64,000 nt of DNA from Paguma larvata. Taxonomy: Eukaryota > Chordata > Mammalia > Carnivora > Viverridae. Location: positions 25,328,247 through 25,392,246 of the forward strand of contig CM057830.1 of assembly GCA_030068075.1 (NCBI GenBank), written 5' to 3'. The number at the start of each line of letters is the position of its first letter. The first letter of the stretch is position 1. The notes beneath the pieces were generated by a model. It saw only the letters and a program-made list of their open reading frames with translations. It was not told the origin of the DNA and ran no database searches. The translations under genes were made by a program, and so were the position numbers. Shown piece by piece: positions 48,305 through 60,314 of this stretch.

Positions 48305-48500
48305 TAGAATCAGAAGTCCTGGATTTCAGTCTTAACTCATTACTACAGCTTATGTGACTGTTGGCAAATCAGATAGGTCACGCAGATTTATCGTCCTTGA
48401 AACGTGGATATAACACTACCACCTAACTCATAGCTTTGTTGGAGAAACTAAATGAGATATTTTATGAGAAAAGAACTCCATGAACTGCAAAGTACTATAA
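48305..48500 (+). repeat. MIR SINE
   Basis: GTCCTGGATTTCAGTCTTAA, then GACTGTTGGCAAATCAGATA and TCATAGCTTTGTTGGAGAAA. Confidence 0.75.
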
Positions 48501-49299
48501 AATTGTTGGTTAGTTATTATGCACTACTTAATGAAGCAAAGCAAAAATGGTCAATAAAAATTTTCATTAAAATATTAAAATAAAAACATTTCAGTGCTCA
48601 AAGGACTAGATTTTGGTTATCCTAAAAATAACATGTTTATATATTCAATTCCCTTTTATTAACACATACATTCTGAACAGTCCATTCATTTATTCAAATG
48701 TTATCTTGGCCACTGTTATTTCCAGATGGGTAAATGTGTGACTGTAATTTCAAATGCAGAAATTAAAAAAAATTAAGTAGCACCCCCAACGTACTACAAA
48801 CATCTGGGGATAGTGCATACTGTCAAAAATGCAGTAAGCTCAGAATTGTTTATTCCCCAAACTTTCATAATGACTAGCAAATGACATCACATAAAACAGC
48901 TACAGATTTTGATTCAGCTGTCACAGAAACACTCTTCTTCAACAACTTCTTCAACTACCTCATGTAATTTAGAGTTGAATTCGATTATTTATATATTATG
49001 GAAGTTTTGGTTGGTTGTTTGGTTTGGTTTTGCTTTTTGGTGCTCTGGCAAGTGCCCATATTTTCTACTGTCTCATCTTTGCTCTTAGGCCATAAACTTT
49101 GAGGTAGCAAAAGATGTTTGGCTGCAGCAAGTAATGCAGTCTTCATCACATAACATACCTGAGGCAGTATTCAATACAAATCTATCAAAGGTAATGTTTC
49201 CCCATCTTGTTAATAATCTTTAATCAAATAAAAAGGTATAAAATATATGTCTAAATTTTGACATCTTTAAATATAACATCAGTGGACTAATAGGTATTG
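48501..49299. other. Unassigned intron 49 sequence
   Basis: AT-rich; nothing recognised. Confidence 0.5.
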
Positions 49300-49309
49300 A
49301 GTCCTGTTC

Positions 49310-49514
49310 TTTTTTTTTAAGTTTATTTATTTCGAGAGAGAGAGTGCACATGCGCCCCCAAGCAGGGGAAGGGTAGAGAAAGAATTCCAACTAGGCTCTG
49401 CGCCATTAGCCCGGAGACCCATGTGGGGCTCGAACTCACAAACAGTGAGATCATGACTTGAGCCGAAATCAAGAGTTGGATGCTTAACCAACTGAGCCCC
49501 CCAGGCGCTCCTCA
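49310..49514 (-). repeat. Felid tRNA-Lys SINE
   Basis: Reversed SINE ending TGAGCCCCCCAGGCGCTCC. Duplication AGTCCTGTTC at 49300-49309 and 49515-49524. Confidence 0.95.
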
Positions 49515-49883
49515 AGTCCTGTTCATGATCAGATTTCCAGAATTTAAAAATTTTGAAAATGCTTAGTAAATTGCATATCTCAGACTTTCCCCACAGCCAT
49601 AGCAGATTCATATTTTACCCAAAGGGAGAAACTTTGAGGGCCTCTTGTAAAAATGGGAAACTGAGTTTCATTAGAGGGGACTTTTGCAGCTGAGCATTGT
49701 TTTCCATTGTATATAGATTGCTTGGACATAGTCATTAAGGTTAATACAATTATGTCAATGTGAAATTTATTCTTTATTAGGAGCAGACATTAATTATAAG
49801 AAAACATGATTTGTGAATACAGCTTTCCTTTTTTATTTTAAAACAGAATATAGTTTTAAACTCTATATGAGTTTGGGATTTTC

Positions 49884-50106
49884 TTTTTTTTTAATTTTTT
49901 AAAAGTTTTTATTTATTTTTGAGACAGAGAGAGACAGAGCATGAGCAGGAGAGGGGCAGAGAGAGAGGAAGACACAGAATGTGAAGCAGGCTCCAGGCTC
50001 CGATCTGTCAGCACAGAGCCTGACACGGGGCTCGAACTCACAGACTGCGAGATCATGACCTGAGCCGAAGTCTGACGCTCAATCGACTGAGCCACCCAGG
50101 TGCCCC
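49884..50106 (-). repeat. Young felid tRNA-Lys SINE
   Basis: Reversed and near consensus, ending GAGCCACCCAGGTGCCCC. A perfect 16-bp duplication TGAGTTTGGGATTTTC lies at 49868-49883 and 50107-50122. Confidence 0.97.
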
Positions 50107-50122
50107 TGAGTTTGGGATTTTC

Positions 50123-53100
50123 AAAATTTAAAAATCTTCTATCTACCTCCTGTGTCAATATTTGGCATGAAATTAATATCTGCTACATAAATAAATGAAC
50201 CCACCCATGGCTCTACATACACAGACATGCATGTGAATGTTGCAATTGAAATATCTAGGTCTCTTCACCTGCCTTTACAAATGCAGTTAGTATGACTGAG
50301 GGCCAGGGGTGAAATTCAAATCTGTGAATTCTTGCTCAGTTCCAGCATGAGCTACTGAGGAAGTCTAAACTGAGACTATCCCCCCAAATATTTCCTCAGA
50401 AAAATGTTGGCTCCATTTCAATCCTCATAATGTCTTTTCTGTCCCATTTGTTTTATTTTGAATGAGAAAAGCTGCATAGTAGCCAGTAGTAACCTCAAGA
50501 GATGGGAATCTGGGAGGCTTGTAGAAGTCATCTGACAGAACTGGTTAATAATATTTTTTAAAAAGGCAAAGGTTGGTAAACCATTACCAATTATTCCTAG
50601 GGTATACCCTCACACTTACCAGGGGTGAAGGCCATTGTAAACAAGTCTTGTAAAGACAGTTTAGGAAAGCAAACTAATAAGTTACTCTGATGGGGTGATC
50701 AATAATACATATGTAAGAAAAATGAAAAGATTCTCTTGCCCAATATCTTGTAATGGGCAGTGAGCTTGGGGATAAAACTTCCAGTGACAACACTGAGGAA
50801 GTAAAAAAAATGTTGGCAGCTAGCTAGGCATGATGGCCCCGATTGACCACAAAGAACAGTCACAGAAAATAAACTAGACACGTGACGCCACCCCAGCGCC
50901 ATGTTTGAACAATACGGAGACCACTCTGCCACCACCAAAATGACTACTATAAAGCACTGTTACTTCGATACCCAGTCATCACATTGACTGTTGACAGCAT
51001 CTAACCCAAACGACTTCCAGTTCCCTAATTCCTCATTAGAATCATCTCGCCAGCCAAACCCTGTGAGCAGGTCTTTCTAACCCCCTCTTCCTGAGATGCC
51101 CTACTGTCTCCCGGGGAAGATCTCTCCCTTGCTGCAGTAAGCTAAAAATCCAAAAGTTTTGATTATGGATATGTTCCTAGTAGTGTTTGGACAGACAGCT
51201 TTAATAGCATCATACAGGAATTCCAATAGTGCACGTACCTTAGAAGGAAGATGGCGAGCTTTAGAATTCTGGAATATACATATGAACAGTGTGAATGTAC
51301 TTGTTTCATAAAATATAAATATGACAAACAGCACTTCTAAAAAGTGTGGTATTTTATAAAGTGAGATTTAAAATATGGAAGTGCTACTCAATTAAGAAAT
51401 TAAATATAATTAGACATTTGCAATCTCATCCACATTCTTAAATGTTTGTAAGTTGCTCAAAAATCTACTATAAATTTTATTTTCCCAATGGGAAAGTGGG
51501 GCTCTCCTTATTTTTCGAGCATATGTGATTAGCATTTATTCAACTTCTCATAGCCTAAAACTTTTCTTTGGGTGTAAAGCTAACTTATATTTTTTAAAAA
51601 TGAAATTCTGCTCCTCTTGTATTAATACACTTTAAAACCTCTCAGTAATTCATAATTCCTTTCCCAACTTTTTCTTTTAGCACTGACATGGAAATTGTGT
51701 TCACTAAATGAGTGAGTCAAAATGGACCTAATCATATTGGGGGGGGGCAGACTTATGATTGCTATCTCTCTATTGATTTATGATGTTATAAAACACTGCA
51801 CCAGATAAAAGAGATCATACACCTGACAAAGGATTCATAAAACTCAGATATTTTTATAAGCGTAATATTTAATTCAGCAACATTTTGACCAACAAGGCAC
51901 CACTCAGCCTGCTATACCAAATAAAAATCTTCAGACACACATCTGTTATAAGTAATATATTAAAAATTATCAAGCAAAAAAAAAAACCCTAAGGAAGTTC
52001 TTGGAAATGTTAAGACATTGATATTAGCGGTAGAACAAACTTGTTGGGGAAGAAAAACAAGCTTCATCTAGTTAATTAAAAACAAAACAGCTGGGAGAAT
52101 GAAACATGCCAGGTTGTGACTGACTTTAATTGAAAATGACTAATGATGCTGTTATTTTGCAGCTTACATTTGAGGAAATGATGCCTGGAAGATTATAATC
52201 GCCCTCTTGACCATTTGTCTATAGCAATGATTTTGTGCTAAAGGTTGGGGTGGAACACTTTGACCAAATATGGAAGGCCCCTAACACTTTACTTTTTCCA
52301 TTACAGTAAAAAAGAATTCAAGAATATTAATAAAAAATGTTATTAGATTCATGTTAACTGGATTTTTTTTAATAATCTAAAAATGGTAACAGAGCAAACC
52401 AGCTAGTTGCATCTCATCACCTCAGCAAGGAACCAAGACATTTAAAATTCCATTAAGGCTCTTGGTTCTAATATAGGGAAATATATATTAGATAGAAGTA
52501 TTTCAAAATAAACACGTTTCAAAAATTTCAACAGAGAGTGTAGTGTTCCAAGTTGAGTTAAAGAATGAGAACCAAAAGAAGAAAAGGTCTTGTAACTGCT
52601 TTAGTTCAAAAGAGAGTTAAAAAACTTAAAAAAAAAAAAACAACTTATTTTTTGGTAGTTGTCAATATTGTTGTTACGGAAGGCAGCTGTTATTGCTGCT
52701 TTTAAACTGCAAAATTACTCTGAGGCATGTGGACCATATTAAAAAAGATTCTATCAACAGCATCATCAGAAAATAGTATTACCAAAAAGGATAATTTAAG
52801 CAACATGTTTAACAATTGATCTAATTTATCCAACCAATCTTCAATAATTGGAGATTACTGCAAATAATCAAATGAAATAAAAATATGTGTTTGGATGTCT
52901 GTGCATGGGTGTGTGTGCGTGTATGTATGGGGGGAGAGAGAAAGAGGAGATGGAAAGCAAAACCAGGATGCTTACTTCTTCGATCATATTATTCTAAAAC
53001 TTTCCAGCAATGTGGAATCAGAGATCTAGCGCTTTGTTTATGTCATTAGTAGAAGTGTCACGCAAAACATATTTGATCTTTAACAGGAAATTCTCAAAGA

Positions 53101-54082
53101 AAATAAGGAAGAAGTGGGTTAGTCAGGGATGAGAAAAAAGAGGAAACTAAACATTTACTATCTTTGAAAATTAAAAAAGTCCTAGAGAAGTTGATGAAGT
53201 GGAGGAAAAGGGGGAAAAAAGTGAACAGGGAATGAGCCCGGGTCCCAAAGAGGGAGCTTGAGAGGTGAGCGTAGGATCTGCCCAGACAGGCTGTCCGATG
53301 CAGAATGTGGCTGTGCTAGTAGACGGTTTCCTAAGAAACAGGATCGTTCTCTGCTGTGTCCTCAATTAGAATGTCTGCAAGCAGAGGGCATACCAATTAT
53401 GCATTTAAATATTAGATCTTATATGGACACCGTGAAGAAGTTTCATTTTCTTTTTTAAGAATGTCACTTTCTTCTTCATAATCGTAACCACTTCCACATG
53501 AAACTGCCCCGAATGCAAAAGCAAACTTTTTTCATGACAGTGTGCTGCAGGCTACGCAGGCTCCTTTCACTTCTATTAAGGAGTGAGAAACCCAGAAGTT
53601 AAGGAGAAAAAGGCATTAGAAGGAGCACAGTTTTAAAAATCCGGATATATAAAATGAAAATTGAAAGAGGCTGTGTTTAGGGACTCAGAACAATGGATCG
53701 CCCTTCAGAAAAATCATCTCATAATCTTTAAAAAGCAGTTTTTGATCCATGCAGAGATTTATACAGTGCCCACAGTTTGTTGCCTTGTACCGCAGGGTTC
53801 CGCATTCTGAAATATGAAGGGGATTTTGAGCCTCTAGCGTTTCCGGCTACCACAACCCTCAGCTCATCTTCAGGTGTTTTCGAGGTCATGGTCGAGATCA
53901 AAAGTTGCATGTGAATCAACTATTTCTCCACACCTCCTCTCTCCCAAATCAATCCTTCCCTTTTGACCCTCAATGATCAACTTGATGTGATTCTTCTCCA
54001 AACCCAAGGGATAAATGGTAAAACAGGGACGAGTTTTCACTTAAGCTCTGCTTCTCCCAAATAAGGTGACTTAAAAGGAAAT
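50123..54082. other. Unassigned intron 49 sequence (4.0 kb)
   Basis: The longest repeat-free stretch I see in the window. It includes a run of nine G near 51739-51747 and a TG-rich patch at 52885-52930. No exon or gene recognised. Confidence 0.5.
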
Positions 54083-54087
54083 GGGAA

Positions 54088-54125
<38 letters not shown>

Positions 54126-54193
54126 GAGAAGAAGAAGAAGAAGAAGAAGAAGAAGAAGAAGAAGAAGAAGAAGAAGAAGGAGAAAAGAGAGGG
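54083..54193. repeat. 111-nt pure purine tract: (GA)16 and (GAA)17
   Basis: No C or T occurs from 54083 to 54193. (AG)16 runs 54091-54122 and (GAA)17 runs 54128-54178. On the dystrophin strand this is a (TTC)n-(TC)n pyrimidine tract. Confidence 0.97.
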
Positions 54194-55967
54194 CTGACTC
54201 TATAAAATGGTTTTAAGGAATGCAGATGAGAAGGAAAGTTAGCATCTCCTTGCTCCTTCTGGTATTTCAGAAAGGTATTTCCCCTTCTATATCACTAATG
54301 TGAAGGCAGAAAGTAAGTAATGTTCCTTCAGACGGTTCTGGTCTCCAAGTGGCCCAGGAGTTGAAGGCTTGAGTGGGAGGTGTGATAAATTAGCATCAAC
54401 TGCTTGGATTGTTCACATACGATGAAAAAAATTTCCGCATCGACTTTCAATTAAGAATTTTTCCGTTTTTTTTTTTTTTTTTACAAAGGCACAAAAGTAA
54501 AAGACAATTTCGATGCTTATTTGTAATCTGTAACAATTGTACCAAACCCTGCATAGAGTCTTTGACAATCAGAGTAGACCTATGGAATGGTCCATTTGTT
54601 TGTTTCATTGCTTGCTACCAGAGTCATTCTGATAACCAAGGAAAGTGTGTGCTTAGGGACTGGATTTCTGGAGAGCCTCAGCGGAAACCCTAGAAATCTG
54701 GGCCTTCTCCAGCTCTTCAATCTAAATATTGAACACAGTGTTACTTCATGAATATTATCATACTGGGCTTGGAACTGGATGCAGATTATTAATATCGTTT
54801 TGGATATAAGGAATGATGACGATGTATTCCGGAATAAATGTCTGTCAGTATATCTACATACAAATCTGTGCCTTTTAGCATCTGGTGATTGGACATTATG
54901 TTTAAGCTAAAACTTTACATTTACCTAAGGAAAGGGCCCTGTGAACTGTAAGAAAAACAAATAATTTTTTAGAAACGAAGCTTGGGCCAAGCATAAGCAG
55001 TGACCTTAGAGACAGAGTCTAAGTCATGGTAATGTTGTTTGCAAGGACAAACTAGTTCTGTATAATGAGGTTATTGACCTGTGCTGTTTTAGAGCAGTTT
55101 TAAACATGAGGGTAAGGCTCACTAAATCTCAGCCTGCAATGTTAGCTGGAGAAACCAGGAATGATCAATAAACAGCCACCATTACAGGCTCTCAGGAACC
55201 TTCATCATAATGGGGCCCATTCTAATTTTGGTCAGGTAGAGAAAATAAGGGAACCTATACCTAACGTCTATTTATCACTGGGCTCTCATTTGCAAATGGA
55301 AGCCATTGATTAGCCATTTTTTTTGAAAACCAAGCTGGCTTTCCATTTCTCTCCTCACATAATAGCCTGAGAATAAATGTGTCCTAGACTTCAAAACGTA
55401 CGCGAGGAAAGGAAGGAAGTAGAAAGCTTTCTCCCAGGTCTGCCTTTTACCAAAGAGAGAAGCAATTACATGACATTTCACTAAAAATTCTTGACCCAAT
55501 AAAGTACTAAGGCCCAAATGCCAATTTTCCTCTTTCATAAGAAAAGAGTGTAACAGAGAAAAGAAAGGTCATGGACCATATTGTGATTCTTTACAGCTGT
55601 TGGAGACAGACAGTATGATGCAGTAGCTTGATTTGAATTAAGGCAAACAATATGAAAAGCATCAAGGCTGGCAAGCAAAGCAATAAAGCCTCGAAGAATT
55701 TAATCTACCTTGAAGGTGGGACTACTTTCTGTATTGATGGCAGCACACCGGGACAGAAATGAGTCCTTTAATGCAATGACTCGTTAATAGCCTTAAGATC
55801 ACAATATATAAATAGGATATGTTGATCAAAAAGACAGCTCAGCCTCTGCTGTTGCGGTATGGATGATATTTCTTTACAAGTTATTTCATTGATTATAAAT
55901 AGACCACGTCAATGGCAAATGTACAACAGGGGAAGCATAACCCATTATGAGGTAATGGATATCGCTT
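54194..55967. other. Unassigned intron 49 sequence next to exon 49
   Basis: A poly-T run of about 18 lies at 54465-54482. No repeat family recognised. Confidence 0.5.
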
Positions 55968-55973
55968 CATTAC
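55968..55973 (-). promoter_or_regulatory. DMD: 5' splice site of exon 49
   Basis: The minus strand reads GTGAAG|GTAATG. The exonic AAG and GTAA favour U1 pairing, while +5 is T instead of G. Confidence 0.93.
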
Positions 55974-56075
55974 CTTCACTGGCTGAGTGGCTGGTTTTTC
56001 CTTGTACAAATGCTGCCCTTTAGACAAAATCCCTTCCACATCCGGCTGTTTAGCTTGAACTGCTACTTCAATTTC
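55974..56075 (-). CDS. DMD: Dystrophin exon 49 (spectrin-like repeat 19)
   Basis: The minus strand translates as EIEVAVQAKQPDVEGILSKG followed by QHLYKEKPATQPVK, 34 codons in phase 0 at both ends. The 102 bp length equals human exon 49 (bases 7099-7200, about residues 2367-2400). It encodes a central helix of rod repeat 19. Compared with the human exon as remembered, three residues differ (I for T, V for I, G for E in VEEIL). The change to VEGIL puts a glycine inside a helix. Acceptor AG is at 56076-56077 and donor GT at 55972-55973. Loss of this exon alone would keep the frame. The open frame continues into both introns, so splice sites rather than stops define the exon. Confidence 0.98.
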
Positions 56076-56121
56076 CTGGGGAAAAGAACACATACAGTGC
56101 AGATGAACTTCACAGTTAGCA
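56076..56121 (-). promoter_or_regulatory. DMD: 3' splice site and branch point of exon 49
   Basis: The minus strand ends GTGTTCTTTTCCCCAG|GAAAT, a strong pyrimidine tract. A TTGCTAAC motif, close to the branch consensus, is at 56114-56121, which puts the branch adenosine about 40 nt from the AG. Confidence 0.88.
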
Positions 56122-57279
56122 ATAAAATTACCAAATTTAAATATACCCTTGGAGACTCCACATGTACTGCACACCAATTTCTGCACAGTACATAGGGGCA
56201 CAAAAAAGGTAGCTTTGGTGCTGAGAAAAGAAATAGAGGCTTTTGGGAAACGTACTAAAGTTTAAAATATTCATCCGAAATCTTCCTGAATCATATCCTA
56301 ATACTATTAAATAGAAACACAGACATTAGCTCTGGTTTTCAAAATCGCTCAAATGCAATGAGAAATATGATTTATGAACATGATTAACATGGGTAAATGC
56401 TATTGTTAACTTCAGTAATCTCAGTAATCCTAATGTTCATTTCACTTTACAGACTTCTTATTTTAACAGGATTCTCTTGGGCTTTGGATCCAAAATTTCG
56501 TTTCGAAAGAACACCAGATAATTCTTCCCACATCATTGTCAAGATTAGGTTTCTTTCCAAAGAGTAAACACTTAAAGCTCAATGTCAAGGCTTATTATTT
56601 ATTAAGCAGTCAAATTAAATAGGCCTTTTGAGGAATGATTTAATTATTAAAAAAAAAAAAACTTGTTTGTTTCCTTTAATATAACGAAGACTGAAGAACG
56701 ACCAAACAGACAAACAAAAACCCCTCTAGAGAGGAGTATAAAGTGTTTTGTTACTGGCTGCTGTCTAGCTCGCTTGAAGGGAGAACAAAAGAAATGTGCA
56801 TAAATTGAAGTCGAAGGAAGTGAAGTTAAATATTACAGAAGACTTTTTGGATGGAACACTTGTTAAACACTAGGATGGAATATTGATTAATCGATGTCAG
56901 GCGTCAGTCAGGTCCTGGGCAATCTTCCCCAGATAGCAACTCCTGATTAACCCAAATCTCCCTTCCTCTCTCTCCCACCCGGTCGTCTCCCAGCACTGCT
57001 GTGTGTACGTGTCTTCATGCCACTGCTTCCTTTATATACTCTGTTTGTATCTTTCTCTCTCAGGCCATCAGAGCGGGGAGTCCTCTGAACCCAAATTACT
57101 GTAAGTTGTATGGCACAGTATGGCGCCTTGCGATTTATGGGTGTTCAGCACATACTCTTGAAAAGGATTATTTCTTTGCTTCTTATTTTAATAAATACCA
57201 GTGGAAGGTGGAAACGTTAGTTCAAAGTGTTTATAACATGAAGACTGACCCCGTGCATTAATGGGTATGTGTGCGGCAG
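56122..57279. other. Unassigned intron 48 sequence next to exon 49
   Basis: Nothing recognised. Confidence 0.5.
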
Positions 57280-57296
57280 ACACACGCACGCGCGCG

Positions 57297-57327
<31 letters not shown>

Positions 57328-57335
57328 ATACACAT
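57280..57335. repeat. Alternating CG/CA dinucleotide tract
   Basis: 56 bp of strict purine-pyrimidine alternation: a (CG)8 core at 57289-57304, (CA)n after it, and one TA step near the end. Confidence 0.96.
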
Positions 57336-58674
57336 CCCACCTTTAGGAACAATAATTATGGAAGAAATAAAACCTTATAAGAACTTTCTCACGAAAAAAA
57401 AAGTCATTTAAAAAAATCTTACAAACTTGTTAAAAAGTTCATATTCAGAGAGTACTTTGTTAGAATTGGGCATTTCTTCCTTTAAAACTGTTTTTTAAGT
57501 GCATCCGGTATAAATTCCAGATCTTTAGAAAATGATCACAATTAGTCATTAATTTTGCCAATGTTTCAGGCATGCGGCCAAATGATGCACACTTACATCT
57601 TTCTCTCCCTGCCCCTCTTCCTCAATCCCAAATAATTCCAAAGATCACAAAGCATCGATGCTACTATTCAGAAGGCACTGGCAAATAGAGTTAGGCGACT
57701 GCATTTTATATTACAAGGAATTCCCTTAGGAACCAAACAAATTTTAATTCATGAAATTTTCATTGGCAAATGAACAGAAAGAACAGCGAGGCTGACATTA
57801 AGGCAGCCCAGATATTACTTAGAGCTGAATTTGAAGCAGGTGCTTGCTAGGTGGACTGAGGGAAAGTTGGCACGCCTTGTGAAATGTCCCTGTTTTGCAC
57901 CTGCAGAAGGCAAGATATTCCCTCTTCAGGCCATCAAGTTAGCCCCAGCTTTAGTCCTCTGATGAATGAGCACTGCAAAGTCACATCATTTCCCTTTATA
58001 GAAATGTTTCCTATTAGCGTGTCCTTCTATCACCACGAATGTCATCTCCTCGTCCTTCGATGCAATAACGAACAGTTTAAGTACCTGGATGAGATGTACC
58101 CTTGGTTCTACAGAAATAGAGTAACAGTGAAAGAACCGCGTTCAGCTCTCAGTTCTTTGTTATTATTTCTTGGCAGTTTTTTTGAAAGCGTGGTCTCTAA
58201 TCACACGCAACTTTGATAAATCACTTCAGGAAGACCATTTAGAAAACAAAATTCTACAATTTACCTCACTACACTTATAGGCAGTGTGAATTTATGAGTT
58301 AAAAGGGAGGTCAGTTATTTAGGGTCAAATATTATTGCTTGAAGGGTCAACTGAACTGAATCCACTTAAATTCACTTAAAATATTCTTCAATGTATTTTT
58401 CTTAAGTTAGTATGAGAAGTATACACTATAAGAAGCTGAAACTCATCCTGAAAAAATGGAAGTATAAAGGAATTAAATTAAAAGATTTTGATATCTGCAG
58501 TTAAAGCTTGAAAGGGAAAAACGCAAAGCACAGCAAACAAACCCCAGCCGAAGCACAGGACTCCGCAAAAATAAAAAAAATGCTGCTAAAATCCTTAACT
58601 GTGCTGAAAATGTCAAGGAATTGCTCTAATGATATTAACTGCTCTAACAATATTTACAAACCAGAGTTGGTAAC
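57336..58674. other. Unassigned intron 48 sequence
   Basis: Nothing recognised. The 110-codon open frame at 57884-58216 has no domain or splice support. Confidence 0.5.
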
Positions 58675-58850
58675 AATTTACTATGCATCAAACACTGTGT
58701 GTGTCATATATTTTTTTCCTTCCACTCAACACTACTACAAGGAGGGTATTATCTAATTTTACAGATGTTGAAACCGAGTGAGATCGGCTCAATTGTCTGA
58801 AACCTCACAATTTGCAAATGGCAGAGTTGAGACTACAACCAGGAAATGAC
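58675..58850 (-). repeat. MIR SINE
   Basis: Antisense MIR: ACTATGCATCAAACACTGTG, TCTAATTTTACAGATGTTGA and CTCACAATTTGCAAATGGCA. Confidence 0.8.
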
Positions 58851-59821
58851 TGCCATTGAATGTCCACGATATCCCTTATTCTGTTGTAGGTAAGTGTGTG
58901 TGTGCACATGCGCTAAAATTGGTGGTCGTATTTCTTAATCCCATGTTATTTTCTTTCTCTTCCTCTTTAACTCCGATACATTCGGTAACATCCTTCCAGG
59001 GCTTAAGGGAGAGAAAATCCGGTCTCTTGCCACAGAAAAGAAAGAAATTCTTACGTAGCCTTTCGAAAGTGCACCAAGGATGTCTCTTTGTGGATTTATG
59101 ATTGCCAAACTGATGATATCCAGGTCAGAGAATTGGTTTGAGTAAACCTTTTATCTCACAAATGGCCTTCCATCTTTATATGATTTAAGGTAAGGTGAAG
59201 GAGGTCACCACTAAAATGGAAACATAGCTAATTACAGTGGCCAGTTTTTGTAAGTAGAAAGTGTTTGACTTCAAAGAACATTCAGACAAGAAAGTCTTCA
59301 TAGATTTTCCACCAAAAAACTCCACAAAAAAACAAAAAAACAAAAAAAACAAAAACCTCACCTCTAATAATAGCACCTTTCCATTTAGGTTTTCTTAACA
59401 TATCCCTTACAGTGTAAGACTGCTCACCGGGAGCTAAGGCCCTTATGATGTGACCAGAGTTTTATTTTCATCATTTCACGGTGTTGGCAGTTCACTACAA
59501 TCTCATGCATAATTTTAAGAAAATAATCTGTATTGATCAGAGAATAGGGAGTAATCCTTCGTTAATAATCACTAGGAGAATAGCGTGGTGTATTTTGAAA
59601 TCCGACACTGATGGGTTTTCCAAAAGGAGTGACTTTCTAAGCACTTTCAGTCTTAGTTATTCCTTATGAAACTGTATTACTATTATTGGGAAGTTGTTGG
59701 TCTGACAAGCAGCGAATGAAAGGTTAGTGAAGAAAAAAGACTAAACAACACCTGTGAGGGTGAAAGGAGCTATTCAAATGCAAATTAATGTATGCCTACA
59801 TTTTCTCAAAATTGATTCATT
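58851..59821. other. Unassigned intron 48 sequence
   Basis: Contains an A-rich (CAAAAAAA)n patch at 59326-59357; otherwise nothing recognised. Confidence 0.5.
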
Positions 59822-59835
59822 TAATATTATATTTC

Positions 59836-60051
59836 TTTTTTTAAGTTTATTTATTATTGAGAGAGAGGGAGAGAGAGAGCGAGTGTGGGAGGGGCAGAGA
59901 GAGAGGGAGACATAGAATCTGAAGCAGGCTCCAGACTCTGAGCTGTCAGCACAGAACCTGATGCAGGACTCGAACTCGGGAATCAGGAACGGTGAGATCA
60001 TGACCTGAGCCGAAGTCGGATGCTTAACCAACTGAGCCACCTGGGTGCCCC
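59836..60051 (-). repeat. Felid tRNA-Lys SINE
   Basis: Reversed SINE ending GAGCCACCTGGGTGCCCC. Duplication TAATATTATATTTC (59822-59835) and TAATATTACATTTC (60052-60065), one change. Confidence 0.95.
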
Positions 60052-60217
60052 TAATATTACATTTCGATTTTAATATTAAGCTGGTTACGTGCACTTGTTC
60101 TGTTTCTAACTAGAAATTTGCACCTAAGGAAACTATAACAGAAAGACATTTTGCCTTGTTTTATTTTTTATTTTTAATTGTGTCTCCATCATTTTACCTA
60201 TTGTTAAGCTTAGAATA

Positions 60218-60278
60218 TACGAATATATGTATATATGTATGGCTGATATATTGATATATATATACATATATATAACCA
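60218..60278. repeat. (TATATG)n / AT-rich tract
   Basis: ATATATGTATATATGTAT and GATATATATATACATATATA within 60 bp. Confidence 0.85.
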
Positions 60279-60314
60279 CAATATAAGGAAGATATAAACA
60301 GCCTTTTCACATAT

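Larger units (their letters stand above)
45300..55973 (-). other. DMD: DMD intron 49, complete
   Basis: This 10,674-bp intron lies between exon 49 and exon 50. It is clearly shorter than the human intron, which I remember as about 16-17 kb. It contains one L1 3' end, two felid SINEs, a MIR, a MER5A-like MITE and the purine tract at 54083-54193. Confidence 0.96.
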
